64,000 bases of DNA, from the NCBI GenBank assembly GCA_018350325.1, contig JAEVLN010000025.1, positions 599,799 through 663,798 of the forward strand, in the 5' to 3' direction. The position numbers and the translations under genes were made by a program. Positions 9,640 through 20,143 of this stretch are shown piece by piece. Source of the DNA: Globodera rostochiensis (Eukaryota > Nematoda > Chromadorea > Rhabditida > Heteroderidae). How positions within the stretch are numbered: the first letter of the stretch is position 1; every line of letters begins with the position of its first letter. The notes beneath the pieces are model-generated. The model made no database searches and was not told the origin of the DNA. It worked only from the letters and a program-made list of their open reading frames with translations.

Positions 9640-11690
9640 TGAAAATATACGGACGTTTTAGGCCCATGACTCAACGCGAAGATGTTATTATTGTTTAGTA
9701 TTATTTGCAAATTGTTGTTATTTAGGGGTTGAATTTTCCTTCTGAATTTTTGCTGCAATTTTCTTAACAAAGATTACCAATTTTGGTTGCAAATCGCTCA
9801 ACAAATTGAGTAAAATACAAAATTTTTCTCGGCGGCGCCTATCGGCCCCGCCGACCCCCCCCCCCCCAGTGGTTTCCCGGTTCCGGTGCCGGTTCCAAAG
9901 GTTCCGGGAACCGGTTGCGGAACCGCGGAACCGTCAGAAAAAAATGAACCGGGAAAACACTGCCCCCTTCCCACTCAAAAGTGAATAAAAATTCTTAAAA
10001 AACTTGTTTGATAAATTAAACAGTCCCGCCCCCGAAAAACCCCGACCCCGCAATTCTCAACCCCGCACGCGAGGTGACAACCAGGGGTGCCAAAATGCCT
10101 TTTTTTATGGCAAATGCCATAATTTTGGAAATTTGCCATATTTCCACACTTGCCATAATTTTGCCATATTTTTGAACTTTTTGAAAAATCCTCATTTTTT
10201 TAGGGAAAAGTGAGAATTCCCGAAAAAAGTGTCTTTGATTCGTACAATTTGAAGTTTTTGGTGGCAAATCGCTTAACAAATTAAAATGTTCTCAGCGACG
10301 CCTATCCGCACCGCCGACCCACTTCCCCAAGAAGTGAAGCAAAATTTTCAAAAAAACAAATTGTTTTTTGAAAAATCCTTAAGAAAACTGCCATAAAAAT
10401 GCCATATTTTTAAAGCAGGTTGCCATATTTTGTCGCAGATGAGTTGGCAGCCCTGATGACAACCCTAATTAAAAGTATTAAATCACAATCAACATTTCTT
10501 GATGTGGGCCAGGGAAATATTTGAATACCTTCACCAAATTAAATTTTAGTAAACTTCGAAGTATACTAGGTAAAGCCTTTTTTATCAAGAAAAAATACAC
10601 AAACAAATAATGAAAAACGGAATTTCCATATTTCACTAGAAAAATTCGAATATTCCTTTATTCAAATAATCGGCAACATATGTTTACAAATAATGTTGCA
10701 TATTTTAATTATATGTAAAATCTCATTTTTATTTGCTTTCAGAATATAAGAAATTTTTGGATAAACTGCAGTGAACGCCCCACTCCAAAACTGCATAAAT
10801 TATATACCAATCGCTTTGTCTCGACGCTCTAAGCTCGGAAAAATAGGTCAAAAGTTTTAGAAAAAATGTTTGAACCGTTTTTTGAACCACTAAAATGGTC
10901 AAAATGGATATTTTTGGCTTAAATTCTGTGTCTTCCCGTGCACCAATCGCCACAAATTCGGTATCATTCGACAGCTCTCGACGAGATAAATCGATCTGGA
11001 TGTGCCGGGACACGATCGGACGCCATTTAGATACCGGCCGGCTAGTCCCAGTGTAAAAGGGACACTTCAGTACCATTATGAAACACACAGGCGATTGACC
11101 AAAAGGGAGTGGAAATTTCCGGATCCGCAACAGGATTTAATTTTGCAAATTTATCGGTGGAATTTTTCTGAATAAATCAGAAAAACTCCGAATAAAAAAT
11201 TCGCAAGGGTCAAAAACCCGGATTCAGGGCTTGGATCCGGAAGATTCCGGTTCGACACCGGTCCTTGTAATAACTATAAAAGTATAATTTTGGCACAAAT
11301 AAGCTAGCTTAGGTTTTGTGAAAACGCGAATTTGGGCTTCTTCACCAATAAAGTCCACCATCGCTGGATAATGAATGAACCAAAATTTTTTCCAAAATCA
11401 AAAATCACGCGGCCTACAAAGTCGCATATATATATTTTGAAAGGTCCTTAATTTTATCTTGAAATCGCGAGCAAAAGGATTGATTAAGAAAAGGAATTTG
11501 TAAAAAATCGGAGAAATTTTGTGTTAAATATTCGGGAGGTATCGATGATAATGATGTCTGTGGAATCAAACCAAACAGAGTTTTAAAAAAATTAAAAAAA
11601 AAATTTAATAAATAACAACATTTTCAAATAACCCGATCTCAAACAATAATAACATATTCGCGATGAGTCAATGGCCTACAAAGCCCGTAT
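9640..11690. other. repeat-rich intergenic region, no supported gene
   Basis: It holds the A-type 3' flank (9640-9740), a GC-rich stretch with GGCGGCGCCTATCGGC (9828) and a C run, a TGCCATA-rich stretch (10090-10450), and a second CGACGCCTATCCGCACCGCC core (10293). It also has one copy of a 240 bp dispersed repeat (10505-10750; other copy 22020-22258). At 10750-11130 is a 133-codon open frame on minus without signal, domain or codon support; the same sequence type occurs partly at 5640-5760, so I treat it as a repeat. No further features to 11690. Confidence 0.5.
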
Positions 11691-11694
11691 ATTT

Positions 11695-12674
11695 TCAAAG
11701 GTTCTTCATTTCTTCTTTAAATTGTTTTTTCCATTTACGTAAACTTTCTCTTGAAATTTTTAACATATCAGCAATTACAGCATTTGTCATTTTCGGATTA
11801 TTTCTTTTCATTTTGGCATATTTCTTTAAAATCCCAATTTTTGTTGCATCAGAAATTTTGTTACTGACAGAAAGGCCAAATTCGCGCTTCCATTCATAAA
11901 TTGTAGCTCTACAAAGGCCCAATTTTTTTGCAATTTTCTCATCGAGTTCTTGCATTGGAATGTTTTTGAATTTTGTCTTTTTACATTTGCTTTTAATCTC
12001 ATCAAATTGTTTCAAAATTTTACGTTTTTCGAACTCAGAAAACTTTGTTTCTTGACTTAGACCCAATTCTTTTCTCCATCTATAAATTGTTGCTCGACTC
12101 ACACTTAAACTATTCGCGATTTTTCTCTCAATTTGAAGCCATTTTTTATTATTATATGGACATTTTCTGTTTTTTTTATAATTTTTTTTCATTTCACGGA
12201 ATTTTTCAATAATTTCATGTTTTTGTTGATCAGAATGAACTTTAACTTGGGCTCTTTGATCGAGTTCCTTTGATAAAGAATACCCAGTCTCATCTTTGAC
12301 AGCATTCTTGGACTCATTTTGCTGTTCATCAACACTCTCATCGGATCAGTTGAGTTATTTTGATTAGACAATTCTTTCTTAGAATTTTCCTGATCATGAT
12401 CATCCGCTAACGCTGAATTGTTTTTCTTTTTTAATATTTCATCAATATTTTTCTGATCAAAAGTGTTTGGAGCTTGTCCGTCTTGAACTTCTTCTTTAAC
12501 ATGACGACAGTTCAAATCTTTTGAATCATTACTTTCATCGTCCCATCCTTTTCCAAATATTTCATCAAATGTTTTATTTAATTTCGGTCTTTCTCCGTTT
12601 TCGCCTACAGAATTGGCATTGTTGATCAAAAATATTGCATAAATTAAGGAAATAATAAATGGCCAAAATTTCAT
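11695..12674 (-). pseudogene. subfamily A gene with a single frameshift
   Basis: The signal peptide (MKFWPFIISLIYAIFLINNA), FDEIFGKGW motif and acidic region are in one frame from 12674. A one-base deletion near 12342-12346, where paralogs read DQDES, moves the remainder (DESVDEQQNES, then three HTH-like units ending KKQFKEEMKNL) into a second frame that ends at 11695. Everything else is open, so it may be a recent pseudogene or an assembly error. It also lacks the second FDEIYDENW motif, which an internal deletion after DEILKKK removed, and has an unusual Lys-rich first unit (KKNYKKNRKCPYNNKKW). Confidence 0.75.
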
Positions 12675-12800
12675 TCTAAATTTTATTGAATGTTAATATT
12701 GTAGTAATAAAATATTTTTTGTTAATAAAAAGTCAATGTATATTAATCAATGCTTTACATACATATATTGGTTTCCTGAAAAGATCAATTTCGTTCAAAG
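12675..12800 (-). promoter_or_regulatory. conserved upstream block of subfamily A
   Basis: Immediately 5' of the minus-strand copy: AAAAAGTCAATGTATATTAA, CAATGCTTTACATA, CCTGAAAAGATCAATTTCG and TTCAAAGCCAAATTC (plus-strand reading). These match the upstream blocks at 5390-5500, 16946-17050 and 48634-48830 in the same order. Confidence 0.5.
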
Positions 12801-13905
12801 CCAAATTCTTTTAATATTAAATAATTAAAGCAATATAATTTAACTTCAAGAATTTTCAACTAAATGCATGCATGTAAATACTTTGGTCCAAATCTCCAAA
12901 TTTTCAAAAATAAGTTTAGCAACAATTTAAACTAGAGTTGAGACAGAACCCGAGTCCTAATTTGTGGTACAAAAAGCCAGTGTTTTGACCTGGACCGGGA
13001 CAGAAAATCTTTTTTTATAAATTTTCGGATTGTTAACATGATGGGAACGAGAGTGTTACCGGAGAATCTTTAAATTTTTGCCAAGTTCGGGCCGATTAGC
13101 CAGCAATAATAATACCTAAAACAAATTTTCCTTTTTTCAAGAATTATCAAGTAATTATCTCCAAATTTTTAAAAAGAATGTTTATTCAACAATTATAAAA
13201 CTAGAGTTGAGATAGAACCTGAGATCTAGAATTTGTTGTTCAAAAATCCAGGCTTTTGACTTGGATCGGGAAGGAAAATATTTTTTTATACCGCTGATGG
13301 TGCTGTTCTGGTTTATCTGGCTTTATGGCGAGCACCAAATTCTGGTCCATGCAGGATTTCCAGAAGACTATTTCTGGTCCATGCTGACTTTCCATTAGTG
13401 TTAGGCAAATGGGGTTTTTCGGTATTCGGTATTGGTATTTTGGTAAAATACCGATACCAAAAAAATATCGAACTCTTAAATTTATCCGGTGGTTCATTTC
13501 AAATGAATTTAAAGAGAAAAATTTTCGATGAATCCAAAAAGGCCCCCCCCCCCTTTGTAAAAACAAAAAATGGACACTACCTTTTAAATTTTTTAAAATG
13601 CAGAAGCCATCTCGAGAAGTAAAAATGAATAATTTTTCCGCATTTTTAAACTTATTTCATATAAAAATCTCAACTTTAAACTGAGATTTGCTAAAAATTT
13701 ACCCTTGCTGAGCAACAAATTAAAATTCTAAAAATTTGTTAATACTGCCATCTGAAATGTTTTAGAAATTGTTTTCTCCACCATAGAATGCTTACAGAAA
13801 TCGGAAAAATTAATTTCACCGGGCGGATCCGAATCACTTTCCAGAACACCAAATTCTGGTTCATGTTGACTTTCTGGAACACTAAATACTGATCATGCTG
13901 ACTTT
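12801..13905. repeat. direct repeats, no gene
   Basis: A segment of about 120 bp containing AACTAGAGTTGAGACAGAAC and TTTTGACCTGGACCGGGA occurs at 12900-13020 and again, diverged, at 13155-13290. TCTGGTCCATGCTGACTTTC-type units recur at 13345-13395 and 13850-13915. A run of C at 13543 follows a TTTCGGTATTCGGTATTGG stretch. No coding sequence is supported. Confidence 0.55.
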
Positions 13906-14367
13906 CTAGAACACTAACTTTTTGGCACATTTGAATTGATCTGCATTTTTGTAATTGCTTGTTTTTTTGACACTTTTGACTTGTTTGGGTTTTGAAAGTG
14001 TCAATGTTTGTGTTTCGGCACATTTGAATTGATTTGTGTTTTTGTAATTGCTTGTGTTTTTGACGCATTTGGCTTGGTTTGTGGGTTTTGGAAGGGTAAA
14101 ACTGCTGAATTGTCTGTATTTTCGGCACATTTAAATTGATTTGTGTTTTTACAATTGCTTGTGTTTTGATGAGTTGTGTTTCATTTTGACCAGGAAATTC
14201 TCAAAACGACTTAATCTCTAACTCGGTTCAGGGTAAAGGCATTAATATGCACTCAAGTACTAAATGATAGAGCAAAAATTAGCCTCTAATTAGCGTTTTT
14301 TGAATATCTTTATTTCAAACATTTTTATGATTTTTTTGTGAAAAATTATTTTTTTGCACAAAATTGA
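13906..14367. repeat. copy 1 of a minisatellite block plus flank
   Basis: Holds TTTGGCACATTTGAATTGAT, TTTTTGTAATTGCTTG and TTTTGACGCATTTGGCTTGG units, followed at 14155-14310 by TGATGAGTTGTGTTTCATTT and GCATTAATATGCACTCAAGT. The same series, longer, is at 14725-15355, so the whole segment is a local duplication. Open frames across it are repeat artefacts. Confidence 0.75.
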
Positions 14368-14670
14368 CTACAACTTCGGGAATTTCAAAAATAAAAAAGG
14401 TTCTTTAACTGAAAATTTTTTTTTATGACAGAAAGGCTCGCGCTTCCAATAATAAATTGTTTTTCTACAAACGCCCAATTTTTTTGCAATTGTCTCATCA
14501 AGTTCATGTTTTGAACCATTTTTGAGTTTGGCCAGCTTACATTTGCTTTTTATCTTATCAAATTGTTTCAAAATTTTACGTTTTTCAAAATCAGAAAACT
14601 TTTTATTGCTGACAGAAAGGCCAAATTTTCGTTTCCATACATAAATTGTCGCGGAACAAACGGGGTACGG
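14368..14670 (-). pseudogene. fragment of subfamily A HTH units
   Basis: Minus-strand translation gives one unit end (ATIYVWKRKFGLSVSNKKF), a complete unit 2 (DFEKRKILKQFDKIKSKCK ... KKLGVCRKTIYYWKRE) and then random sequence. It is fused at 14660-14730 to a short tandem GGAGAATTGCG(C/T)AC repeat and then to the minisatellite. It has no start, signal peptide or terminal unit. It lies between the two copies of the duplicated minisatellite block. Confidence 0.75.
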
Positions 14671-14724
14671 AGAATTGCGTACTGGAGAATTACGCACCGG
14701 CAGTTTTTGGAGAATTGCGCACGG

Positions 14725-15180
14725 AGGATCATTTGAATTGATTTGTGTTTTTGTAATTGCTTGTTTTTTTGACACTTTTGACTTGTTTGGGTTTTGAAAG
14801 TGTCAATGTTTGTGTTTCGGCACATTTGAATTGATTTGTGTTTTTGTAATTGCTTGTGTTTTTGACGCATTTGGCTTGGTTTGTGTTTTTGGAAGGGTAA
14901 AACTGCTGAATTGTCTGTGTTTTCGGCACATTTGAATTGATTTGTGTTTTTGTAATTGCTTGTGTTTTTGACGCATTTGGCTTGGTTTGTGTGTTTTGGA
15001 AGGGTAAAACTGCTGAATTGTCTGTATTTTCGGCACATTTAAATTGATTTGTGTTTTTGTAATTGCCTGTGTTTTTGACGCATTTGGCTTGGTTTGTGTG
15101 TTTTGGAAGGGTAAAACTGCTGAATTGTCTGTGTTTTCGGCACATTTGAATTGATCTGCGTTTTTCTAATTAGCTTTAAT
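14725..15180. repeat. 106-107 bp tandem minisatellite
   Basis: GACGCATTTGGCTTGGTTTG recurs at 14864, 14970 and 15077. Each unit also has GGAAGGGTAAAACTGCTGAA and TCGGCACATTTGAATTGAT. About four units are present, some partial. Overlapping minus-strand open frames rich in Gln, Lys and Thr result from the absence of stops in the unit and are not called as genes. Confidence 0.85.
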
Positions 15181-15589
15181 TAAATAGTCTCTTTTTTGCA
15201 TATAGCTTGCTTTGTTTTGATGAGTTGTGTTTCATTTTGACCAGGAAATTCTCAAAACGACTTTATCTCTTATAACTCGGTTCAGGGTAAAGGCATTAAT
15301 ATGCACTCAAGTACTAACTGATAGAGCAAAAATTAGCCTCTAATTACGTTTTTTGATTCAAAAGTTCTTTACCTGATGAAGCTTATTATTCTGCATTTTA
15401 TGAAACAAAAATAATGACACATCACGCAACGTTGAACAAAGTTATAAACTTTAATTGAATGATAAAAAGAAATAAATTAACGCAAAAATTTCTAGGATTC
15501 CAGAATATGTATTTATCGTACAATTCAACGGTTTAGAGTTATATCGAATTGATATAAAAAAAGAAAATACATTTTGTACCCTCAAAAAT
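15181..15589. other. minisatellite flank and unassigned sequence
   Basis: 15195-15355 is the second copy of the flank at 14165-14310. 15360-15590 has no repeat or gene that I recognise. Confidence 0.4.
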
Positions 15590-16945
15590 TCTTTTTTCTT
15601 GTTTTTTCCATCGAATTAAACTGTTTTTTGTTCAACAAATCTGCAATGTCACAATTACTCATTTTCGGATTTTTCCCTTTTATTTTGGCATATTTCTTCA
15701 AAATTCCAATTTTTGTTGCATAAGAAAATTTGTTGCTAAAAAAGGCCAAATTTGAACTTCCATCGAATAATTGTACCTCTACAAACGCCCAATTTTTTTT
15801 GCAATTTTATCATCAAGTTCGCGCATTGAAATGTTTGAGTTTTGCCTTCTGACATTTGCTTTTTATATCATCAAATTGTTTTAAAATTTCAAGTTTTTCA
15901 AAATCAGAAAACTTTTTATTCCCGACAGAAAGGCTAAATTTTCGTTTCCATAAATAAATTGTGGCGGCTGAAACAAATAATTCTTTTGCAATTTTATCAT
16001 CAAGTTCGCGCATTGAAATGTTTTTGAGTTTGGCCTGCTTACATTTGCTTTTAATCTGATCAAATTGTTTCAAAATTTTAAGTTTTTCAAAATCAGAAAA
16101 ATTTTTATTGCCGACAGAAAGGCTAAATTTTCGTTTCCATAAATAAATTGTGGCGGCTGAAACAAATAATTCTTTTGCAATTTTATCATCAAGTTCGCGC
16201 ATTGAAATGTTTTTGAGTTTGGCCTGCTTACATTTGCTTTTTATATCATCAAATTGTTTCAAAATTTTAAGTTTTTCGAAATCAGAAAAATTTTTATTGC
16301 CGACAGAAAGGCTAAATTTTCGTTTCCATACATAAATTGTGGCGGCTGAAACAAATAATTCTTTTGCAATTTTATCATCAAGTTCGCGCATTGAAATGTT
16401 TTTGAGTTTTGCCTTCTTACATTTGCTTTTTATATCATCAAATTGTTTCAAAATTTCACGTTTTTGCTGATCAATCTTAATTTTTTCAGATTTATTTGAC
16501 TCATTTTGCTGTTCATCAACACTCTCATCTTGATCAGTTGAGTTATTTTGATCGGACAAATGTTTCTTAGAATTGTTCTGATCAAGATAATCCGCTGACG
16601 GCGCTGAATTGTCTTCGTCTTCCGACCAATTTTCATCATAAATTTCATCAAATCTTTCTCTTATTTTTCTATTGGCAAAACTTTCAAAATGATCAGAAAA
16701 GCTTTGTTCATTTGGATTGGGTTGATCAGTTGATTTATTCTCAACTTCTTTTGTCTGTGTTTCCTTTTTATGCCATTCTTTGGTTTCTGTAAATTCCGGC
16801 ACCTCCGCGTCCCAACCTTTTCCAAATATTTCATCAAATGTTTTATAAAGTTTTTTGGTCCTTCTCCGCCTTGGCTCACAGAATTAGCATTTTTAATCAA
16901 AAATGTTGCAAAAATTAAGGAAATAATAAATGGCCAAAATTTCAT
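15590..16945 (-). pseudogene. subfamily A variant with expanded tandem HTH units, frameshifted
   Basis: It starts at 16945 with an intact signal peptide (MKFWPFIISLIFATFLIKNA). A length change in an A run then shifts frame before FDEIFGKGW. A second frame (16802-15813) carries the variant insert (PEFTETK...NPNEQSFSDHFESFANRK), FDEIYDENWSEDEDNSA, and four near-identical 63-residue copies of unit 2 (DFEKLKILKQFDDIKSKCK ... ELFVSAATIYLWKRKFSLSV). A further shift near 15835 separates the last unit 2 and the C-terminal unit. The unit array is a 189 bp tandem repeat, with more unit 2 copies than any other family member here. At least two shifts make it a pseudogene, unless they are assembly errors in homopolymers. 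Confidence 0.75.
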
Positions 16946-17105
16946 TCTAAATTTTATTGAATGTTAATATTGTAGTAATAAAATATTTTTTGTTAATAAA
17001 AAGTCAATGTTTACTCAAATGCTTTATATTGATTTTCTGAAAAGATAATCTAAGCCAGATTCTTTAAAAATAATATAATTACAGACAATATAATTTAATT
17101 TAAAA
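16946..17105. promoter_or_regulatory. short divergent upstream region
   Basis: Reads the A-type upstream block towards the minus gene (TGTTAATAAAAAGTCAATGT, ATGCTTTATATTGATTTTC). It meets the plus-strand pseudogene at about 17105, whose own promoter and signal-peptide sequence are missing. Confidence 0.45.
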
Positions 17106-18470
17106 ACCAAAACTTTACAAATCATTTGCTAAAATATTTGGAAAAGGATGGGACGATGAAAGTAATGATTCAAAAGACTTGAACTATCGTCATGTTAAAA
17201 AAGAAGTTCAAGACGGACAAGCTCCAAACACTTCTGATCAGAAAAATATTGTTGAAATATTAAAAAAGAAATTTGATGAAATTTATCAGGCGTGCTCACG
17301 GTTACCCGTAACCGCGGCTAACCGCGGTTACCCGCGGCTAACCGCGGTTACCCGCGGCTAACCGCGGTTACCCGCGGCTAACCGCGGTTAACGGTTATGG
17401 AATTTTAAAAGGTCGCGGTTACGGGCGGTTAACGGTTATGGGATTATAAAACACCTCGGTTACGGTCGGTTAACGGTTATGACCACTAAAACCGCGGTTA
17501 ACCGTCACATCCGTTGTTTTTTTGAATGCTGAAGGATAATTTATTGAGACGATTTGCCTTTTTTAATATCGTTCTTTTATTACATTCACCAAATTACCAC
17601 TCCAATCGCTATCCAATGTTTACCCAAATATGCATGATGAATTTTTCTTTTAATTTAGGTGTGATGAAAGAATTCCCAACTAAAGATCCTTCGGAGTTCA
17701 CAAACTTTCGATTTAATTTACTAAAACGCCTCATCAGTTTTGAAAAATCAATTTTTCGAAATCTGGAAAACTTTATTGATTTTTAAATAATGCGGTTAAC
17801 CGCGGATAACCGCGGGCGGTTAACGGTTATGAGATTTTAAGGACGGGCGGTTACGGGCGGTTAACGGTTATGAGATTTTAAGGACGGGCGGTTACGGGCG
17901 GTTAACGGTTATGAGATTTTTAGGGCGGGCGGTTACGGGCGGTTAACGTTTATGAGTGTTTGAGGACGGGCGGTTACGGTTAAGAAAATTGGTAACCGTG
18001 AGCACCCCTGAAATTTATGATGAAAATTGGTCGGAAGACGAAAACAATTCAGCGCCTTCAAGATGAGAGTGTTGATGAACAGCAAAATGAGTCCAATGAA
18101 TATGAAAAAATTGAATCTGATCAACAAAAATGGGAAATTATTCAAAAATTTCGTGAAATTAAAGAAGATTATACGCAAAAAAGAAAATATTCCGCCAATG
18201 AACATATTCAAATTGAAAACAATTTATCAAATGGTTGGGGGTTAGTCGCGCAACATTTATAAATGGAAGAAAAGGGGCCTAAAAAAAGAAACAAAGTTAA
18301 AGTTTCTGAGTCCGAAAAAGGTCAAATTTTGAAACAGTTTGATAAGATTAAAAGCAATATAAGAAGGCAAAAATAAAAAACATTTCAAAGAATAAACTCG
18401 ATGAAAAAATTGCAAAAATTTGCCGTTTGTGCCAGAACAATTCGTGAATGGAAGCGCGAATTTGACCATA
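17106..18470 (+). pseudogene. subfamily A pseudogene split by an hAT-like element
   Basis: It begins without signal peptide at KLYKSFAKIFGKGWDDES and NYRHVKKEVQDGQAP, and runs to KKKFDEIY at 17286. A 724 bp element follows, and the gene resumes at 18011 with EIYDENWSEDENNSA. The linker is frameshifted (18060), and unit 1 (WEIIQKFREIKEDY) ends in a frame change near 18240. Unit 2 decays to 18465. There are several independent lesions besides the insertion. Confidence 0.8.
17287..18010. mobile_element. non-autonomous hAT-like element (MITE)
   Basis: Flanked by an exact 8 bp duplication AAATTTAT (17279-17286 and 18011-18018) in the FDEIY codons of the host pseudogene. The 20 bp termini are CAGGCGTGCTCACGGTTACC and the inverse of CAGGGGTGCTCACGGTTACC, one mismatch. 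CAGGGGTG-like ends and 8 bp duplications are typical of hAT. Subterminal regions are arrays of GGTTACCCGCGGCTAACC-like repeats (17300-17400, 17795-17990). The interior has no transposase; a plus frame of 86 codons at 17526-17786 is unassigned. Confidence 0.85.
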
Positions 18471-18479
18471 TGAGAAGTT

Positions 18480-20035
18480 TTTTTGGATCGGATTATTTGA
18501 ATTTTTTTGTTATTTATTGAATTTTTGGTTATTTTATTAAAAGTTTTAATTTAAAAAATGAATCAGTGTTGTGACTAGGGTTCAGCCCCGTCCCCGAACC
18601 CCGACTTTTTTTAGTCGGGGTTTTCGTCCCCGACCCCGACTTTTTTGAATTTTTCCGGGTTTTTGCTGGGAAAAACCCCGAACCCCTACCTTTTTGGTCG
18701 GGGACGAAAATCCCGACCCCGACTTTTCCCGCCCCGAGGGGTCGGGGCTGAACCCTAGTTGTGACTTACACAAACATTTCTGTGTTCCACACTACAAATA
18801 CAATTTTTGCGCCGACAAAACTTAATAGGCAAATTGAACTTATTCAATTTAATTCTATTTCTTAATCTTTTAGCATGCGAGGATCTTTTAAAATCGTAGG
18901 AATTTCGCCATCCAAAACACATATAGCACCTTATAAATTCCAGGCCTTATCAATAGCGCTGGGACTTATATGTTTTTACATATTTTTAGTGCTTATATGT
19001 TCTGAGGTATACAGCCCAAAAATAGCCTTTTCGCGTTGGTTTGAGCTTTTTTAGACACGATTGGAATTACATATTTTGACATATATCGGGGTTTTTGAGG
19101 AAAAAAGCATATTTTGGGGTTTTGAGCACATATTTTGGCCTTTTTAAATCCCAGCCCTAGTTATCAAATTTCTCGGATTTTTTGGGTCTCAATCTCGGAG
19201 TCATTTATCGGTTTCGGAAAACAAGAGACTCGAGACCGAGACTTTTTTTCACTGTTAAAGCTTTTTTAGTGAGAATTCATTACCGAATTCTGAGCTTGAA
19301 AGATTCGAAAAATACATAATGATAAATAAAAGTAAAAATCCTTAATTTAATATCTTTTGCGCAGCACTCATATTCAATTCTCGTATTGCTCAGTGGTAAA
19401 TTCTGTCGTGTAACTTAGTTAGCGTAGGGTTCTACTCCCCGACTGATGAAGACATTGCTGAACTGTTTTTTTGAAAATTTTCTGAACAAAATTTTCTTCA
19501 ACCCCGACCCCAATCCCCGACCCCGACAATTTGGTCGTCCCCGACCCTCGACATGGTCAACCCCGACCAACGCCGACTTTTCCGACCCCGAGGGGTCGGG
19601 ACTGAACCCTAATTTAAAATATTTTCATTTTGGCTATACACAATCGATCGTTATTTTATAAAATTTTCGGAATTGGGGCCGGGCAATTGCTTATTCTCTC
19701 ATTCAAACTTGGGTAATTAAACCCGTACAAGGATATGAACAGGAAATGAATGGGAAGAAAACGGGGGAAAACAATTGAAAAATGATGGCAGGGCAATTTT
19801 TGATTGACGTCGGAACGTCGAGTTCCGACAAAATGATGATTGTTTAGGAAAAATATTATAAGATGTGGAATATTGATTCAGGTGCTATAATTATTAAAAA
19901 ATATGATAAATAAATACCCATTTCAATTGAGGGCTTCATTTATTACTTTCAATCATTTTTTCAAAGCTAAATAATTTATTAATATTTAAAAATTTAATTT
20001 TTATTCTTAAATTAAAAAAATTTTTTGATTAAAAT
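18480..20035. repeat. intergenic region with CCCCGAC repeats and a tRNA-like segment
   Basis: 18585-18760 and 19500-19610 are two copies of a GGGGTCGGGG/CCCCGACCCC element (others at 25610-25690 and 55480-55615). 18900-19150 holds a stretch about ATATGTTTTTACATATTTTT. A tRNA-like segment is at 19385-19440 (listed separately). 19640-20035 has no recognised feature. Confidence 0.55.
19383..19445 (+). repeat. tRNA-derived (SINE-like) segment
   Basis: Contains a box A-like TGCTCAGTGGTA and a box B-like GGTTCTACTCC about 40 bp apart. The stems do not fold into a convincing tRNA, so I call it a tRNA-derived repeat and not a tRNA gene. Confidence 0.4.
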
Positions 20036-20143
20036 TCTTCAAAAACAAATTGACAAATTTTTCCATATCGAATTTTCCGTCTAAATTATTAAATTAATTG
20101 GAATTCAATATAAATGTCAATAATTTCAGAGTGCCAAAATAAA

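Noticed and set aside
10729..11130. 133-codon minus-strand frame as a gene
   Set aside because: No signal peptide, domain or splice pattern, and parts resemble sequence at 5640-5760, so a dispersed repeat is more likely.
13739..15145. Gln/Lys/Thr-rich minus-strand frames
   Set aside because: Products of the 106-bp minisatellite; frames overlap each other and follow the repeat period.
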